A DNA stretch of 64,000 bases, from positions 292,553 through 356,552 of the forward strand of contig NMRB01000119.1 in assembly GCA_002633025.1 (NCBI GenBank), read 5' to 3'. The first letter of the stretch is position 1. Each line of letters starts with the position of its first letter. This DNA is from Notospermus geniculatus. Lineage: Eukaryota > Nemertea > Pilidiophora > Heteronemertea > Lineidae. Shown in pieces: positions 25,356 to 38,060 of this stretch. The notes under the pieces are model-generated. The model had not been told where the DNA came from. It saw only the letters and a list, made by a program, of their open reading frames with translations, and ran no database searches. The translations under genes were made by a program, and so were the position numbers.

Positions 25356-25797
25356 TATCGTCCTTGTCCATCAGTGACCTGACCCTTTCCCAGCGTCCTT
25401 GTCTACCAGTGATCTGATCTTTTCCATCGTCCTTGTCCATCAGTGACCTGATCCTTTTCCATCGTCCTTGTCCATCAGTGACCTGATCCTTTTCCACCCT
25501 CCTTGTCCATCAGTGACCTGATCCTTTTTTTCATCTTGTCCGTCACTGACCTGATCCTTCACCATCGTCCTTGTCCATCAGTGACCTGATCCATTTCCAT
25601 CGTCCTTGTCCATCAGTGACCTGATCCATTTCCATCGTCCTTGTCCATCAGTGACCTGATCCTTGTCCATCGTCCTTGTCCATAGTCACCTGATCCTTTT
25701 CCATCGTCCTTGTCCATCAGTGACCTGATCCTTTTTTTCATCTTGTCCATCACTGACCTGATCCTTTTCCATTGTCCTTATCCATTAGTGACCAAGC
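25356..25797 (+). repeat. 35-bp minisatellite, about 13 copies
   Basis: The unit is roughly TCCATCGTCCTTGTCCATCA followed by GTGACCTGATCCTTT. Copies differ by substitutions and by shortened forms (TTTTTTTCATCTTGTCCATCACTGACC at about 25525 and 25730). The open frame on the minus strand here is a product of the repeat. Confidence 0.93.
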
Positions 25798-25799
25798 CT

Positions 25800-27236
25800 A
25801 GTAGAAAGACTTTCCACCCGAAGAATATTAATCCCCTTAATCAAGCAAACAACAAAAGCACAGGCAAAAATCAGCAAAGTCAATCCAATAAAGAATCAGC
25901 ATTTTCTCTTTATCACTGTGATTTGCGATAACAAACACCAAGAGAATATCAAGCAGTAACAACCATATTCCACAAGGTCTTCCTGCATTAATCCACAATA
26001 CACATTATGGGAAACTGCATGGCACGCATCACATTGGGGACCTAACTAAATGAATTGCAAAATGCCAATTCTTCTGCAGGAATCATTGAATTGGCTTAAT
26101 CCAAACTAATTACTGAGAATGTGCAAGCCAGCACAGCATCAGACAAAACTCACCTGCTGAGTATAATAATCAGTGTCAAAGAACAAATAAGTTGGTTAAT
26201 GGTTAAAGTATTTCATGCACCTGCCACCCAGCCCTGCACTGACAAGATTTTTTCATCAAGACATCTATTGACAATAATGACATGAACGAGCTCCCCATCA
26301 CCCGTCCACAGTTCAGTAACCCTTTGTCTTTGTTCCCTATGAAATCACTCGACCGTTACATGATACCATGACCGAAAGATATGACATCAGATATGATACA
26401 ACGCGAGTCAAATGCTGTACCATTTGGTTAACGCCCGGGACATGAAGTCTCGGGACTCCTGACCTAAGGTCAGTGCCATGCATTTTTAATTCTGAGCAAA
26501 TCTACGCTTTCTTTCGACAGATAATGACATCGAAGCAAGAAGATGAGACGTCACAATTGAGAAATTGGTCAGGGTATCGTTACGAACTCGAGATCCATTA
26601 ATTATTAAAAGGTACATTAATTAATCGGGGATGTTGATCTATTCAGCAAAATACAACAATTCATTGGGGAGATGGTGAAATATGATGAGAAACAAGGATG
26701 ATCATCTTCCATTTCCAGGGAACTTGGTGAGATGCTAACACATCCGAGGTTGCAAGTATGGGATATTCAACAAACAGAACTCAGGATCCGCAAGATGGTG
26801 TAACCGGTTTACAAAGACAAAAATGTCAGAATGATAAAATAAATGAACTCACAAAAGATTCTGTTCATAAGGATTCAGCCTTCGGTAAACACAACACCTA
26901 CAAAGTTTTAATTTTCGAAATTGGCAAAACAATTACTCCTATTGTACTGTGATGTTTTGATAGTTGGAAATTGACACTTGGATGTGAAGCCATATACTTT
27001 TTGTCGCTGTGTTCCTGGAATTTTCATCTTTGATCTTTTTAAATTAAACCACATTACACACTTGTTATTATCATTATTGCTGATATGACATGGCTTCAGT
27101 CATTAAAATCTAACAATTTTTCTGAAAAAGAGTAGTTGGGCTTCACATCAATTAAAATGTCTGCCTACACAATCCACCTTCTTTGAGACATTCCTCGAGA
27201 AATGTACCCTGAACAATGAGGCTAAGTTCACCCCCT
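25800..27236. other. No gene recognised
   Basis: Unique AT-rich sequence between the minisatellite and the fold-back element. A 64-codon frame at 26758 has no features. 26280-26640 is free of visible repeats and might be regulatory, without specific evidence. Confidence 0.4.
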
Positions 27237-27237
27237 G

Positions 27238-28399
27238 TTAAAGCTGAACTGCATGCATAAAACGAGGGCCTCTCACGTTTAAAAAAACGCCCGCGCCACA
27301 GCGCGGGCAGTACCCGAAATAACCTGGGACATCCGCCATGTTTTAGTGGGACTCCAAACATGATAGAGTACCGAAGCATGTAGGTGGCAGCACCTTATTT
27401 GCATCCTGACCATCAACAAGTGGAAGTCACGCTGTATGTACATGTGCATGTAGGCTACATACCAGAAGCCCATGTAAGGCCATCGGTATGTACAGGCTAT
27501 ACAGACAGTACACGCCCATCGCATGAACTGGCGGAAGAGCTGAAATAAAACAAATTGAGAAGCTTGTTATACGTCTACGCCTGACAGACTATCATACACT
27601 CAAAAATTAGCCTACAGCATTCACTTGCCAGATGTTTCACCTATCGGGCCACGCCTATCCATACTAGGCCTCCAGAACATGCACACACTGAGCTAAGGGA
27701 CAAACAAAAACACCCTAATTTAGGCCTAGCAAATATGCCATGAGAACCGAGGCCGAAATGAAAAAAGACGGAAAACAGTAATATGAAGGAATGCTCACCT
27801 GATACACATCCTGATAGTCAAAAGTACCCAACAGCGGAAAATTTTGTTCACAAGTAGGGCCTACATGTATTCCTCGTCACCGAATGTTGACGTGTCATGG
27901 CCCTATTGTGCCTTTCCTGTAGCCTCGGTCATATGATCAATACTCGATGAACGGACAATAGGCCTACATCGGCATTTACCTCATTGTGAAACCTGGAGAC
28001 GAATCCAATACGCAATAATTTCGCCGAGAAAAAGGACTCGAATAAACACAGCGGACCGCTGGTCTAGTGGAAAACGCACCGGTCTTCCAAGCCTAAACTT
28101 GGAGGTTCGAATCCGGATCCGGGCTATTCCTTTTTTCATTTGAATACTTTTTCAGTTGGGTATTTCGCTTTCTGACATGTAGAGCCACAAGTACATGCAC
28201 TCACAGCGTTGATCACTTGTTGATGGTCAGGCCGCAAATAAGGTGCTGCCATCTACATGCTTCGGTACTCTATCATGTTTGGAGTCCCACTAAAACATGG
28301 CGGATGTCCCATGTTATTTCAGGTACTGCCCGCGCTGTGGCGCAGGCGTTTTTTAAAAACGTGCGAGGCCCTGGTTTTATGCATGCAGTTCAGCTTTAA
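27238..28399. mobile_element. Fold-back element with ~185-bp inverted arms
   Basis: The arms 27238-27422 and 28215-28399 are near-identical inverted repeats that start TTAAAGCTGAACTGCATGC. Each arm reads TTAA at its outer edge, which fits either a TTAA target or part of the repeat. The 790-bp centre has no long frame and contains the tRNA-Gly-like sequence. Frames in the arms on both strands (27279-27524 minus, 28217-28399 plus) are mirror images of each other and are not genes. Confidence 0.85.
28051..28136 (+). tRNA. tRNA-Gly(UCC)-like sequence, probably pseudogene or SINE head
   Basis: The A box TGGTCTAGTGG (28060-28070), an anticodon loop CTTCCAA that would read UCC, and an exact B box GGTTCGAATCC (28104-28114) are present. 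TTTTTT follows as a Pol III stop. The acceptor, anticodon and T stems contain several mismatches, so it is unlikely to be a working tRNA. It lies inside the fold-back element 27238-28399. Confidence 0.55.
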
Positions 28400-28439
28400 G
28401 GTAGCGTTTGACACAACCACACTACAGATCTGAATTTTA

Positions 28440-28795
28440 AGTACCGTGTTAGACAATCTCAACAGAATTGCTACTAAAGCCGTTGCAAAAGGATGAGAAT
28501 ATCCATTCGATAAACCATTGGAAAGATGACCATCTGCATCATAATTCACTTAGAAATGACAAGAAAAGACCAATAAAGAACACAGTTGTACACAGATATC
28601 CTATTATTGTGCAACGGCATGATAGGACTCCAGATAGAGATGCGATAAATTTGAATTACCTCCACACTCAGGTGGTCCATTATGAGGAAAACCTTGACGA
28701 CACTTTGGCGCATCTTCAATCAGTGAAGGAGGCCAGGATTTCCCCGTGGAGATGCCAATGCTTTCACCAAGCATGCTGAGAAGTGGAAGTGCACT
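28440..28795 (+). pseudogene. Possible coding fragment with a frameshift
   Basis: A plus frame from 28468 runs 103 codons and reads like protein near its end (NYLHTQVVHYEENLDDTL). At about 28745 the more natural continuation, RGDANAFTKHAEKW, lies in the next frame, suggesting a one-base frameshift. Upstream, a further short protein-like run (LDNLNRIATKAVAKG) ends at a TGA. No family was recognised. It lies just right of the fold-back element and may be a decayed exon or part of an older transposon. Confidence 0.25.
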
Positions 28796-28926
28796 TAATC
28801 AAATTTAAATTAATCACAAGGGGATAGTTGATTCCAAACTTAACTCAAACATTCATGTTTCTTGTTGGTGCCTCCATTCGACAAAGTTGAAGTTCATCCA
28901 CCACAACAGCCAACTCCATCCCAAAT

Positions 28927-29110
28927 ACAGTGCACCCTCGCTCTTACAAAACCTCGATGTTACGAACTCCCGGATATTACGAACAAACGTCTGGCTCCCA
29001 AAATTTCATGACATGTACGTAAAAAAATCCTCGCTATTACGAACTCCCCGTTAATACGAACTTAACCATTGGACCCCCGAAGGGTTCTTAATAGTGCGGG
29101 GGGACTGTAC
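28927..29110. mobile_element. pogo/Tigger-like MITE
   Basis: The ends TACAGTGCACCCTCGCTCTTAC and (complement) TACAGTCCCCCCGCACTATTAA share CAGT after TA, with inner ATTACGAACTC repeats. CAGT ends with TA targets are typical of the pogo branch of Tc1/mariner. Confidence 0.75.
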
Positions 29111-30763
29111 ATGTACTACATAAACGAGTATCTTTTTTTGCCATTTTCATGAAAGCACATGGATTGGGAACCAAAAGTTAGTTGTCTATGTCCCTAATTA
29201 AAGTAAAGTAGGCCACAATCAATGTTCCTCAGTGCTGGCATGCAACATCAAGTCACAGCTAGAGTACCATCAAAATTTGCAAATTTCTCCAATGAACCCT
29301 CCTTTAAGCGAATGTAACTGATGCAAATGAATCTAAACGGTCATCAGCATCTCCGTATGGAGATTGCCATGCTAATTAGATTTCTCCTAATTGTCAGTGA
29401 TGTCATCCCACTTGACGGCTGTGATGTGACAGGTCAGCACTCTGACATCACATACGCCCTTGTGATGTCCGAAGACCACGATGTGAGAACTGATCTGCGA
29501 CTTCAATCATTGCGGGAAATTAGAGTATGCAAATGACAAGCAGCACTGCAATTTTGATACAGATTACAATACCAACACCAAAATAGTATTGGTCTAGCTG
29601 ATACTGATAGAACAGCAAGCTAGTATAGGGATCCCTCTGCCCCAAGTCCAGTTATTGAAGAATGAATATTGAAAGTTGATAATTCGTCAATTTTCAGCAC
29701 AATTTTCATGAAAATTGAGCCGTGACTGCGAAAAAATCCCTAACTCATCTTTTTTTCAAAATCCAGGGGGACCCCTGTGCCAGTGACCAGAAGTATTCAT
29801 CCTTGCTGACCATATTTCATTGAAAATATTGCTATATTCTTGTCTTCATCAACCCATGCTGCTACAGGGATGAAGTGCAATCATAAGAATGGCTGATCAC
29901 TGGGTGGCCACAATAATTGGAAGAGCTTTTAATTAAGATGTTGAAACTAGATCACTCTGGTAGCCATCAATGTGGTGACACTTGCTGAACCCTGGCCCCA
30001 AATGTTTCAACATTTTTCAAATGCAAGATGACAATAATGCCCAGGGAGATTGCAAGGGATGGCAGGTTTAACCCATTCAAGTCTGTACTGGAAATTCCTT
30101 TATCTGATGACCATACCATTCTGTTCAATTATGAGAAGATCTTTAAAAAATGAAAATGATCAATTTCAATTCATTTTACCAATTAACAAATGGGACTCTT
30201 TAGAAAATCTCAACAACATGCATGCATCCATTCCAAGCCATATCTATCCCCAATCTGTACGCAAAAAAAACTCCACCTTGGTTATAACGTTTATTAATGC
30301 AATTATTGGTGGTGCAAATAGGCTCTGCCAAGAGATTAGAGGGGATGGCACAATGACACAAGAAGGGTCAGCCTAACTGTCACACAATTAATAGGGGATT
30401 TTAGCAGAAAATTAAATTACCTGAAAAAAAATGACCATTTTGTTCCCCGCTTAAAAATCATTTCGTTGATGACTTTCACTTTTTTTAATCCAGTGCAAGA
30501 AATGACAACTGCTAATTATATTAGTTTCATTTAATTGAGGAAGTGTCATGACTATTTACTTATGATTAGCATCAGGGACCCACCTCAAATTTGATTTCGA
30601 TAAGTTTTTTTTCCTCGCTTAGAAAAAATTGTGTGGGAAGAAAGTAGTTGCTGAAACGTAATTCAGCTTTTGGAATGCAGGGTTTTGTGAGTTGATTTTT
30701 GGCCAACTACCAATGAGTCGCCAGAGAAGCACCGGCTGAATCTATTGACATCATTCCTGGTTC
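29111..30763. other. No gene recognised
   Basis: AT-rich single-copy sequence with small frames at 29321-29536 and 30050-30376 that lack motifs and splice context. Confidence 0.4.
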
Positions 30764-31115
30764 TACTGTGCCTCACACGGGAAGAAGCTGTGGCACCACA
30801 TGGGAAGAAGTTATGACACCATATGGGAAGAAGTTATGCATCACATGGGAAGAAGTTATGGCACCACATGGGAAGTTATGGCTTCGCATCATGGGAAAAT
30901 GTTATGACACCACATGGGAAGAAGTTATGGCACCACATGGGAAGTTATGGCTTCACATCATGGGAGGAAGTTATGGCAGCACATGGATAGAAGTTATGGC
31001 ATATCACATGGAAGAAGTCATGACACCCCATGGGAAGAAGTTATGGCTTCACATGGGAAGAAGTTATGGCTTCACATGGGAAGAAGTTGGCACCACATGG
31101 GAAGAAGTTATGGCC
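30764..31115 (+). repeat. Tandem repeat of CACATGGGAAGAAGTTATGG
   Basis: A 21-24 bp unit, CACATGGGAAGAAGTTATGG plus a few bases, is repeated about 15 times with deletions. A 143-codon plus frame crosses it because unit lengths are mostly multiples of three, but the product is a simple repeat of YGKKLWxHMGRS type and is not taken as a gene. Confidence 0.92.
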
Positions 31116-32805
31116 AATGTGATCTATAGCACACAGCTACTTTTCCATTTTCTCACAATATTTACAACACCCGAGATGTATTCAGTCAGAAGATTGTAAA
31201 GATTACGCTCTGCCCCGAAAGAGCATTCCCGTAACGACCTGAGCTAGACTTATTCACCCAGAGTCGCAGTCTATCAACTCCTCGCCTGGCCTCTGCACTC
31301 CAAGACAAACTGAATCACCCCTCATCTCCCGAATGTGACTTGACTCATTTCCATTATCATTCCCAGCACGACTTGGGGCACCGGGGTCAGCGAACGCATC
31401 ATCACGCTCCATTCTCCATAAACAACGTCGTCAATAGCGATCCGGAGAAATAATCCCAGCGTTCATCAAGCAGTACACATCACCGCGATATGTATGAACG
31501 GGAAGATATCGCGTAATTCTGCTATAGAGATCAGAAAAGCGTTCAAGATTGACATCGACTAACACAAGAGAGGCAATTTTCTGATTTCCAGACGAATAAC
31601 GAGATTCCTGACAGTAATGAAATGTTCTGAAGTGATTATTTACCATCAAATGGCCTTCTTTGTGCCTATTCCAGCCTATTTACTGATACGGAATATTTAG
31701 AAGATAACCAGGTTATACGTATTGAAAAAAGAGGGTCGAATCATGGTGCTGAGGTAGCCAGTGATTGCCCCATGATGTCATTGCAACTGCTTCACAAAGG
31801 AGCCAAGCTAATACCGAGTGCGTCCATCATCAAGAATTATCAGCTTAAAGGGAATGATATTCAAAATCATTGGAGAAAAAGTTTGGGGCTTTAATGACCT
31901 CATGTTTTTTTATGGCTCTATGAATAGTATTACTCCTTTTTTTCTGGAATCAGAACTTCAATCAGGCAAAAAGTATGAGATGGTGAGAAGTGGAAATTGC
32001 AATAAAATACCTCAATATACATGTATGAAACTTCAAGGTTTAACACTTGAATGCGGATTACATAATTACATAAATATTCTTCGGCAATAATGAAATGAAA
32101 TGAGTGACTAGACATTTGCTGATGGATTTTGGAAGGCACTCTACTGAAAGTGGTTGACAGTAGGAAAGCAAATGACATAAGTTGAGATTCCAAACTGACC
32201 ATTCCAACTGAAGCACCATCAGCAACATATTTAAATGAGTCAGAGATCAGCTTATCATCATGACAAAATATGGATGGACAAGACAAAGAAACCGTACTTT
32301 GGACGTCATAATCCAGCAATCAGAAAAAAACAAGAAGACACAAAAATTCATCATTGCTGGGTCACAATACTGAAACTTCAGCACGAGTTGCACACAAATG
32401 TAATATTGAGCAACACTTCTGTTTCCTTGTGGGTTAACCAGCATGACCAAGAGATGTACGAGTGTTAAACCGAGAGAGTAACCGAGGGTGACCTGCAGAC
32501 CACATCTGACACTGGTACCGGTCAAAGAAATATCTTACTAATGAGTACGCAGTTAATCTTGTTAGTGATAGACTCGGGGCAAGAGGGGTGCGACTCGATG
32601 GAATGACAGAGTTCAAGAAGCCCCCAGGCTACCAGAGCAAAAACCTGCTCAGAAATTATGTGGAAATGCAGGGGTTGATGATATACTTTCTTTGGGGAAG
32701 AGATACCCCTCTCCACGAGATGACAGATCGAACCTGAGCTACAACTGTGTCAGATTTTTGTGCTGCTATGCAGCTCTAGTTTATTTCTACATCATCCAAA
32801 ATATT
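31116..32805. other. No gene recognised
   Basis: Several 60-130 codon frames overlap on both strands (31818-32525). Because both strands are open in the same place and no motif appears, none is called. Confidence 0.4.
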
Positions 32806-33090
32806 TCTATTTCATGTTCTTTAATTGTATCTCCTTTATATGTGACCCCTCGCATAACATAAAACTGTTTGGGTTCGGAGATTGTTTGGACTACTGCAGG
32901 GTACTGATGGATGCCTCCTTTAACAGAGGTCATTGAACCATCTTTTTTGAAGGTGGGGATTTGGCCTAGTGGTTAAGGCATGTTGCTGCTTAGTGCTGGC
33001 GACTGATGCCTAATGCGAGGGTCCATGGGTTCGAATCTGGTAGGAAGCGATGACTTTCACCTTAGAAACCCGTTTCCATTTCATGTTCAT
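32806..33090 (+). repeat. tRNA-derived SINE-like repeat, third copy
   Basis: The same order as at 19.1-19.5 kb: tail-type sequence TATGTGACCCCTCGCATAAC, then the head at 32955 with TGGCCTAGTGG and GGTTCGAATCT. The tRNA-like head is the least decayed of the three. Confidence 0.8.
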
Positions 33091-35906
33091 CATCCAAAAC
33101 AAGTCATTGTCCCTTTAAGTCCTGACTGAGCAAAGGAGCCAAGAGGTCACGGGGCCTGTGGCAGTGCCAACCAATCTTGTAACAAAGTCAACATATTCGT
33201 GCATTGTTCAAGGTTACCCTTCTGTTCCCGCCTTGTCAGTCTCATTTAGATAGCATTTAGACCGAATGAATAGGTCAGTCATCCGGCGTCAGGTCAGTCC
33301 CGTACTGACCACAGATAATCGCCGAGGTGATTGCCAGTCGACAGTCGCTCCGTCTCATTATTATACATGTAAAACAGATCAGAATAATCAAATGAAGTGT
33401 TAATATTGTTTAGCAGAATTACGCATCTTTATCGCGCCACTGACCAGGATGTAACGTAGCGTTGGAAGTGGCAATGATTGGGCATTATGGATATAAAACC
33501 CGCGATACCATCAGCACTGATTGTATCGGATCAGAGCTGAGTTATAATTTGCAGCAAGTCCCACCAAAGCTATAGAAGAGCCTTTATGACAGATACATGT
33601 CAGATTTGAGCCAATATTGGACAAAGGGCTTCACGGGTAACTTTTAACCCTTTCTGGCCCTGGTGCTAAACACTGAACGTCAGTGGCCCAGGGTTCTGCC
33701 GCTGCTGGTTGGCGATGGACGGCCCGGTCCAGGATGCAGAAATGTCGACCGGCACTCACAGACTCAGCCTAAAAAGAGTATTTCCTGACCATCAGAACTA
33801 ACGAAGTGTGCCACGCCACGAGAGCTGCCCGCTACGAACACTTCCGAATTTCCTTTTTGTTCCCATTCACCAAATGTGCTTCCCGGCGGGGCTTCCTGAC
33901 ACAGTTCTGACCAACGACAAGAACAACGACAACGGCAGGCTGCCTAAGTTGCAATAGAGTGGATCGGGGTAATTTTGATGCCAAATGAGCTCATTATTTC
34001 GACTCTCAGGTGCCAGGAAATCACATTTCAGCAAGTCTAGATTTCAAATTTTTCTGGGGGAGGGCCCCCACACACCCTGTTCCAACCGGCACTCGTTCAG
34101 TCCTGGGCAGAACCCTGGTGGCCCTAGGAAGAACAGATCTGATATTTTTCAGCTTGTGTCTATGAACAAATATCAGATCCATGAGGTCCTCAAACTTCCG
34201 TTAATTACAATTTAAAATGTTCAATTACCACTGAAGCTGAATACATGCTGGAACAGTGTCCAAAGTCCCTGGACGTCTAATTGTACTTCAATTAAATAGA
34301 CTGCTCATTTCAAGATAGTATGATGTCTATTAGGAAACTGAAAATGTACAGTTCTCTTTATCCAACTTGAATCAAAATCACACAATGTGACTTAAGATGT
34401 ATCAAATATTGTCGACATTTGCGTGAATCACGCGTCATTTAACGAGACGATAAGCCGCATTACCGCGGGCACATCTTCCCCCCTAATGCATCTCATTAGT
34501 GCCGAGCACTTCGTCAATTACATATGAAATGGTGTGGATGTAACGAGAGCTCTGATTGGCTGTCACTGGTAAAGGAACTGATTAGTTATGAATGAGGACG
34601 AGACTTGGGGTCAGAGAGCATTTGACGGCAGCTGCCGTCTGACCCTAGCCCTTGTTCCTGATTTTGCAATGTCAGGGGGTTCCGCGCTTCCTCGAGACAA
34701 TTAACAAACGTGATGTCCTTTGTTTCCTACATGTCATGGCAAGACTCCACAAAATTAACCCTTTCCCTGGCAGAGAAATTGATTGTAGTCTAATTTCTAT
34801 CTAAGAGAAGTTTCTGCCAACATTCAAAGCAGGCACTGTTTCCACCAGAGGGTACTAAGGGTACTATGCTAGTACCGTCAAACGAACAGAATGGGCCATT
34901 TTCTTTAATTTCATGGGGTTTTTGCTGATTTTGAAGAAATTAGTACCCTCAAAAAAATTTCTGGCAGAGACCCTGATCAGGAATCACTGCATTACTCATT
35001 TCCTTGCAGAACATGTAGTTCCTTCAGAACAGAATTTCAAATACCAAGTAATATTAGTTTAACCTGATAGAGCCGCCTATATTTTGCACTTTCCATCTGT
35101 ATAGCTTTCACCGCCCTGAACCGCCAAGAAATGCCACTACATGTACATTAAGCTGAAACAGTATAATGAGTCAGGCGGTTTATGGCGGTATTGGCGTATG
35201 GAGGCATGGCGGATTGTGGCGCTGGTGATTGGTGATTTTGATTTCTACATTAGAGGTGATGGGGATTTTTGTCAAAAAGTGGGCGTGGTCTTCTAGGCGG
35301 TTCACAGCAGGGCGGTATAGGGCGGCATGGACCCTATTGGGTCAAGTTTGCATTATAAGTTCATTTGCAGAAAATATAAATCATTTCTATATGCTGCAAC
35401 ATTTTAAACCTACTCCCAGTCCTACCACTTACACTTGTAGGCATCATCTGCTGCTGAAAATGAATATTTGGGACTTCAACTTCGAGCACCAGTGGAACAT
35501 CAGAATATTAGATTGCACATAATATGCGCAAGAAAAGAACATCAGCAGCATATTCATGATTTTTTGTGGATAGAGAAAGACCCCTGCTTCCGCCACCTCG
35601 TCACATAATGATCTAGGTTTTCTCACCTATTATTCCGTCCCCTTATCTATTCCTAATTATCACTTACAGCTTAGGAAAATCCCTCAAAACAAATTTCCTG
35701 TCATCATTGTAATAAATGAAACCGCAGCCTGTCAAAATACTAAGCCACCACAAAGACGTGAAAATCTTTTCGTGGGTATCTTTTGTCATTGGCGATGGGG
35801 TACTATGATTTATGGCCGAGTGCAGGACCTTTCATATTCATTGCCGTAATAAACTTCTAAAGAAATACTGGACACTGGGTGCTAAGGAAGTCCTTTTGGG
35901 CCGACT
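33091..35906. other. No gene recognised; possible regulatory islands
   Basis: 33240-33560 and 34430-34740 look non-repetitive. 35060-35345 has GGCGG/CCGCC words in inverted order (ACCGCCCTGAACCGCC against GGCGGTTCACAGCAGGGCGGT), suggesting a decayed MITE. No exon was recognised. Confidence 0.4.
34430..34740. promoter_or_regulatory. Candidate regulatory island (non-repetitive, motif-rich)
   Basis: This stretch shows no transposon ends and is denser in recognisable transcription-factor words than its surroundings: several TAAT/ATTA sites, GAATCACGCG, CTTTGTTTCC and a perfect 16-bp palindrome GACGGCAGCTGCCGTC around an E-box at 34624-34639. No target gene is known. Function is inferred only from composition. 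Confidence 0.2.
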
Positions 35907-37083
35907 GATCTTATTACAATCCAACCAGGGCTTTTTGGCTTCTATTATATCTTATTACAATCTTAGTGGTGCACAATCATCAAATCTTTTGGATTCAGCT
36001 GGATTTGCGGCTTAATCTACTGAAACAAAAAAGTGCCGATTGCGGTTTTTATCATTGATGTCTGTGACAGGCCCAACAAAGACAAGAGGGAAAACTGATG
36101 GAACCAGTATGTTATGATATGATATTCTGCATCATAAAATGATTACCTCATAAAGAATGAAGCAAAATTCCATAATTCATAACATATACAAAAGGTTTTC
36201 ACATTTCTATAAGTTCAGTTATGACAGGTGGACTAGTACAGGCCTTAGTTTTTAGGATGAAACAGAATATCATTATGATATACGGTACCATAAAAATTTA
36301 GTAATCAGGACAAACACCTGGCATAATAATTATGTCTACCAGATTCTCAGCAACTGTAATACATGTACTTTTTTATCACAGTTCAGAAAGGACAAACACT
36401 GACCAAATACTGAACAAATTCAGCAACTGAATATACTTTTACAATGCCATAAGACTTTAGACTTCAGGACAAATTCTTGGCCCAATGAATGTCTACAGAT
36501 TCAGTAAAAATTATTATTGATCATGACTTTAGAATTAGACTTCAGGACAGGTTTAGTTCAGCAGGACAATCATCCCTAACACCAACTGAGGTGGGAGATA
36601 GTTGCAAGTCAACTTCCGGCTGAACTTACGAACGAACATATTGGCCACTATCACTGACCTAAGGGTTCACAATAGTTCAATTATTATTTTGATGAAAATT
36701 TCAGGCATGTTTTGTCATGACAATGATACATATCCATCCCCCTTAGGAGTTAACCAATACTTTAAGGTCAGTAAGTCAAACACCATGCCCACCAAGCTGT
36801 ACTCACCCACAACTTGGTATTAAATGGAATCTGACTGGCTCTTGATGAAACTACTATTATATTCCTGATTTGGGTGTCGACAATATGGAACATTTTTCTG
36901 TGAGATTACCAAGATAATCCAAGTGCAATTTAACACCAATTACAAGCAAACTGGAAATGAGAGAAATAACCATTGTTTTCAAGCATGATGAGAGATACTG
37001 CTGAATCAATGCACTGATCGCTATGAATTTACTCTTACTTTGGATCTGTATGGAAAATTAGCCATTGTCTACACTAATCTTAA

Positions 37084-38060
37084 CTGNAGTATGAAGCACA
37101 ACTGACCTACCTTCTGTGCCACGTACCAATTCCGCATACCACATGCAGCATCTTGCACGCATCCTCGTTATCTTCCGCGGATGTCGCGCACCGCCATGGA
37201 AGGCACACAGTGAAGACGTAATGCAGAGATGCCAACCTCAAAATTACCGCTATCAGTAATTTTTGTCCAAAATCTGCATTTTGTCCGTCATTTGATGGTG
37301 GTTGTCAGGAGTCCCTCGTCCACAATCATTTCGGGTTGCAGAGAAGTGAAAAGTCCGACGACACGAGATGAACCACCACAAATCCACGTAAGAAACGCCA
37401 CCTACCATATACGCAGTCGCGCTCAAAGCTGATTTCATATGTACACATGTTGTAGTGGAAACACACTGCTTGAAGTGCAGTGCATGCGCGAGACTCACAG
37501 TTCGGCTTGAGATCGGTTTTGCTTTGGCAATGTTTGTCATTAGACTGGTTCTCGTCTTTGCCGCACCACTACCGCTGGCGCTCGCACTAAATTTGAACGA
37601 TTGTTTTTGAGCGTCAGTTTTTTTCATTTTGGGCGTAGGAAAAGGGACTACGGGCGTACTAACATAAGAGGGGCAAATATGCGTAGAAAATACGGGCAAA
37701 TCCGTAGGGTTGGCATCTCTGCGTATTGTCATTCGCCGGTGGTGCGCGGACGTCACGCAGAAGAGATGCGTGACGTACTCATACCACACAATGAAATGGG
37801 AGACTTTACTGCCGTTGACATGTTAGAGGCTGCCTGTTAGCAGTCCTAGAACGTCACAAAATTTGATGTCAGAGACATACCGTATGCCATGGCGCCCATG
37901 TCAATATGATTGACGTCATGCCATGAACTTTTGTCTGTGATGTCAAATCTCGTCACGTTCTAGGACCGCTAACTGGTGGTGGCTTCTAATGGCAGGAAAG
38001 TCTCCCATTGGAGCGCACCTTCCACGTGACATACGCGGATAAATTGTGCTCCATACTGTA
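37084..38060. mobile_element. Nested MITE stack in copy 1
   Basis: The outer element (about 37084 to 38060) matches the MITE at 62499-62777 in three pieces: roughly 37110-37222, 37727-37795 and 38012-38060. Its right end reads ACAATTTATCCGCGTATG on the minus strand. Between the first two pieces lies a second element (about 37222-37725) with ends GCAGAGATGCCAACC and GGTTGGCATCTCTGC. Between the last two lies a third (about 37796-38011) with ends TGGGAGACTTTACTGCC and GGCAGGAAAGTCTCCCA. The 178-codon minus frame here is inside the second element and has no recognisable domain. Confidence 0.75.

Noticed and set aside
25315-25497. Minus-strand frame of repeated DKDD-type peptide
   Set aside because: It is a translation of the 35-bp minisatellite.
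25356-25797. CRISPR-like direct repeats
   Set aside because: Repeats are contiguous without unique spacers, and the genome is eukaryotic.
30768-31199. 143-codon plus frame rich in Gly-Lys-Lys and Trp
   Set aside because: It is the translation of a 21-24 bp tandem repeat.
31818-32525. Frames of 60-130 codons on both strands
   Set aside because: Opposite strands are open over the same bases and none has recognisable features.
37253-37789. 178-codon minus-strand frame
   Set aside because: It lies inside inverted-repeat elements of the nested MITE stack, has no domain and is absent from copy 2.
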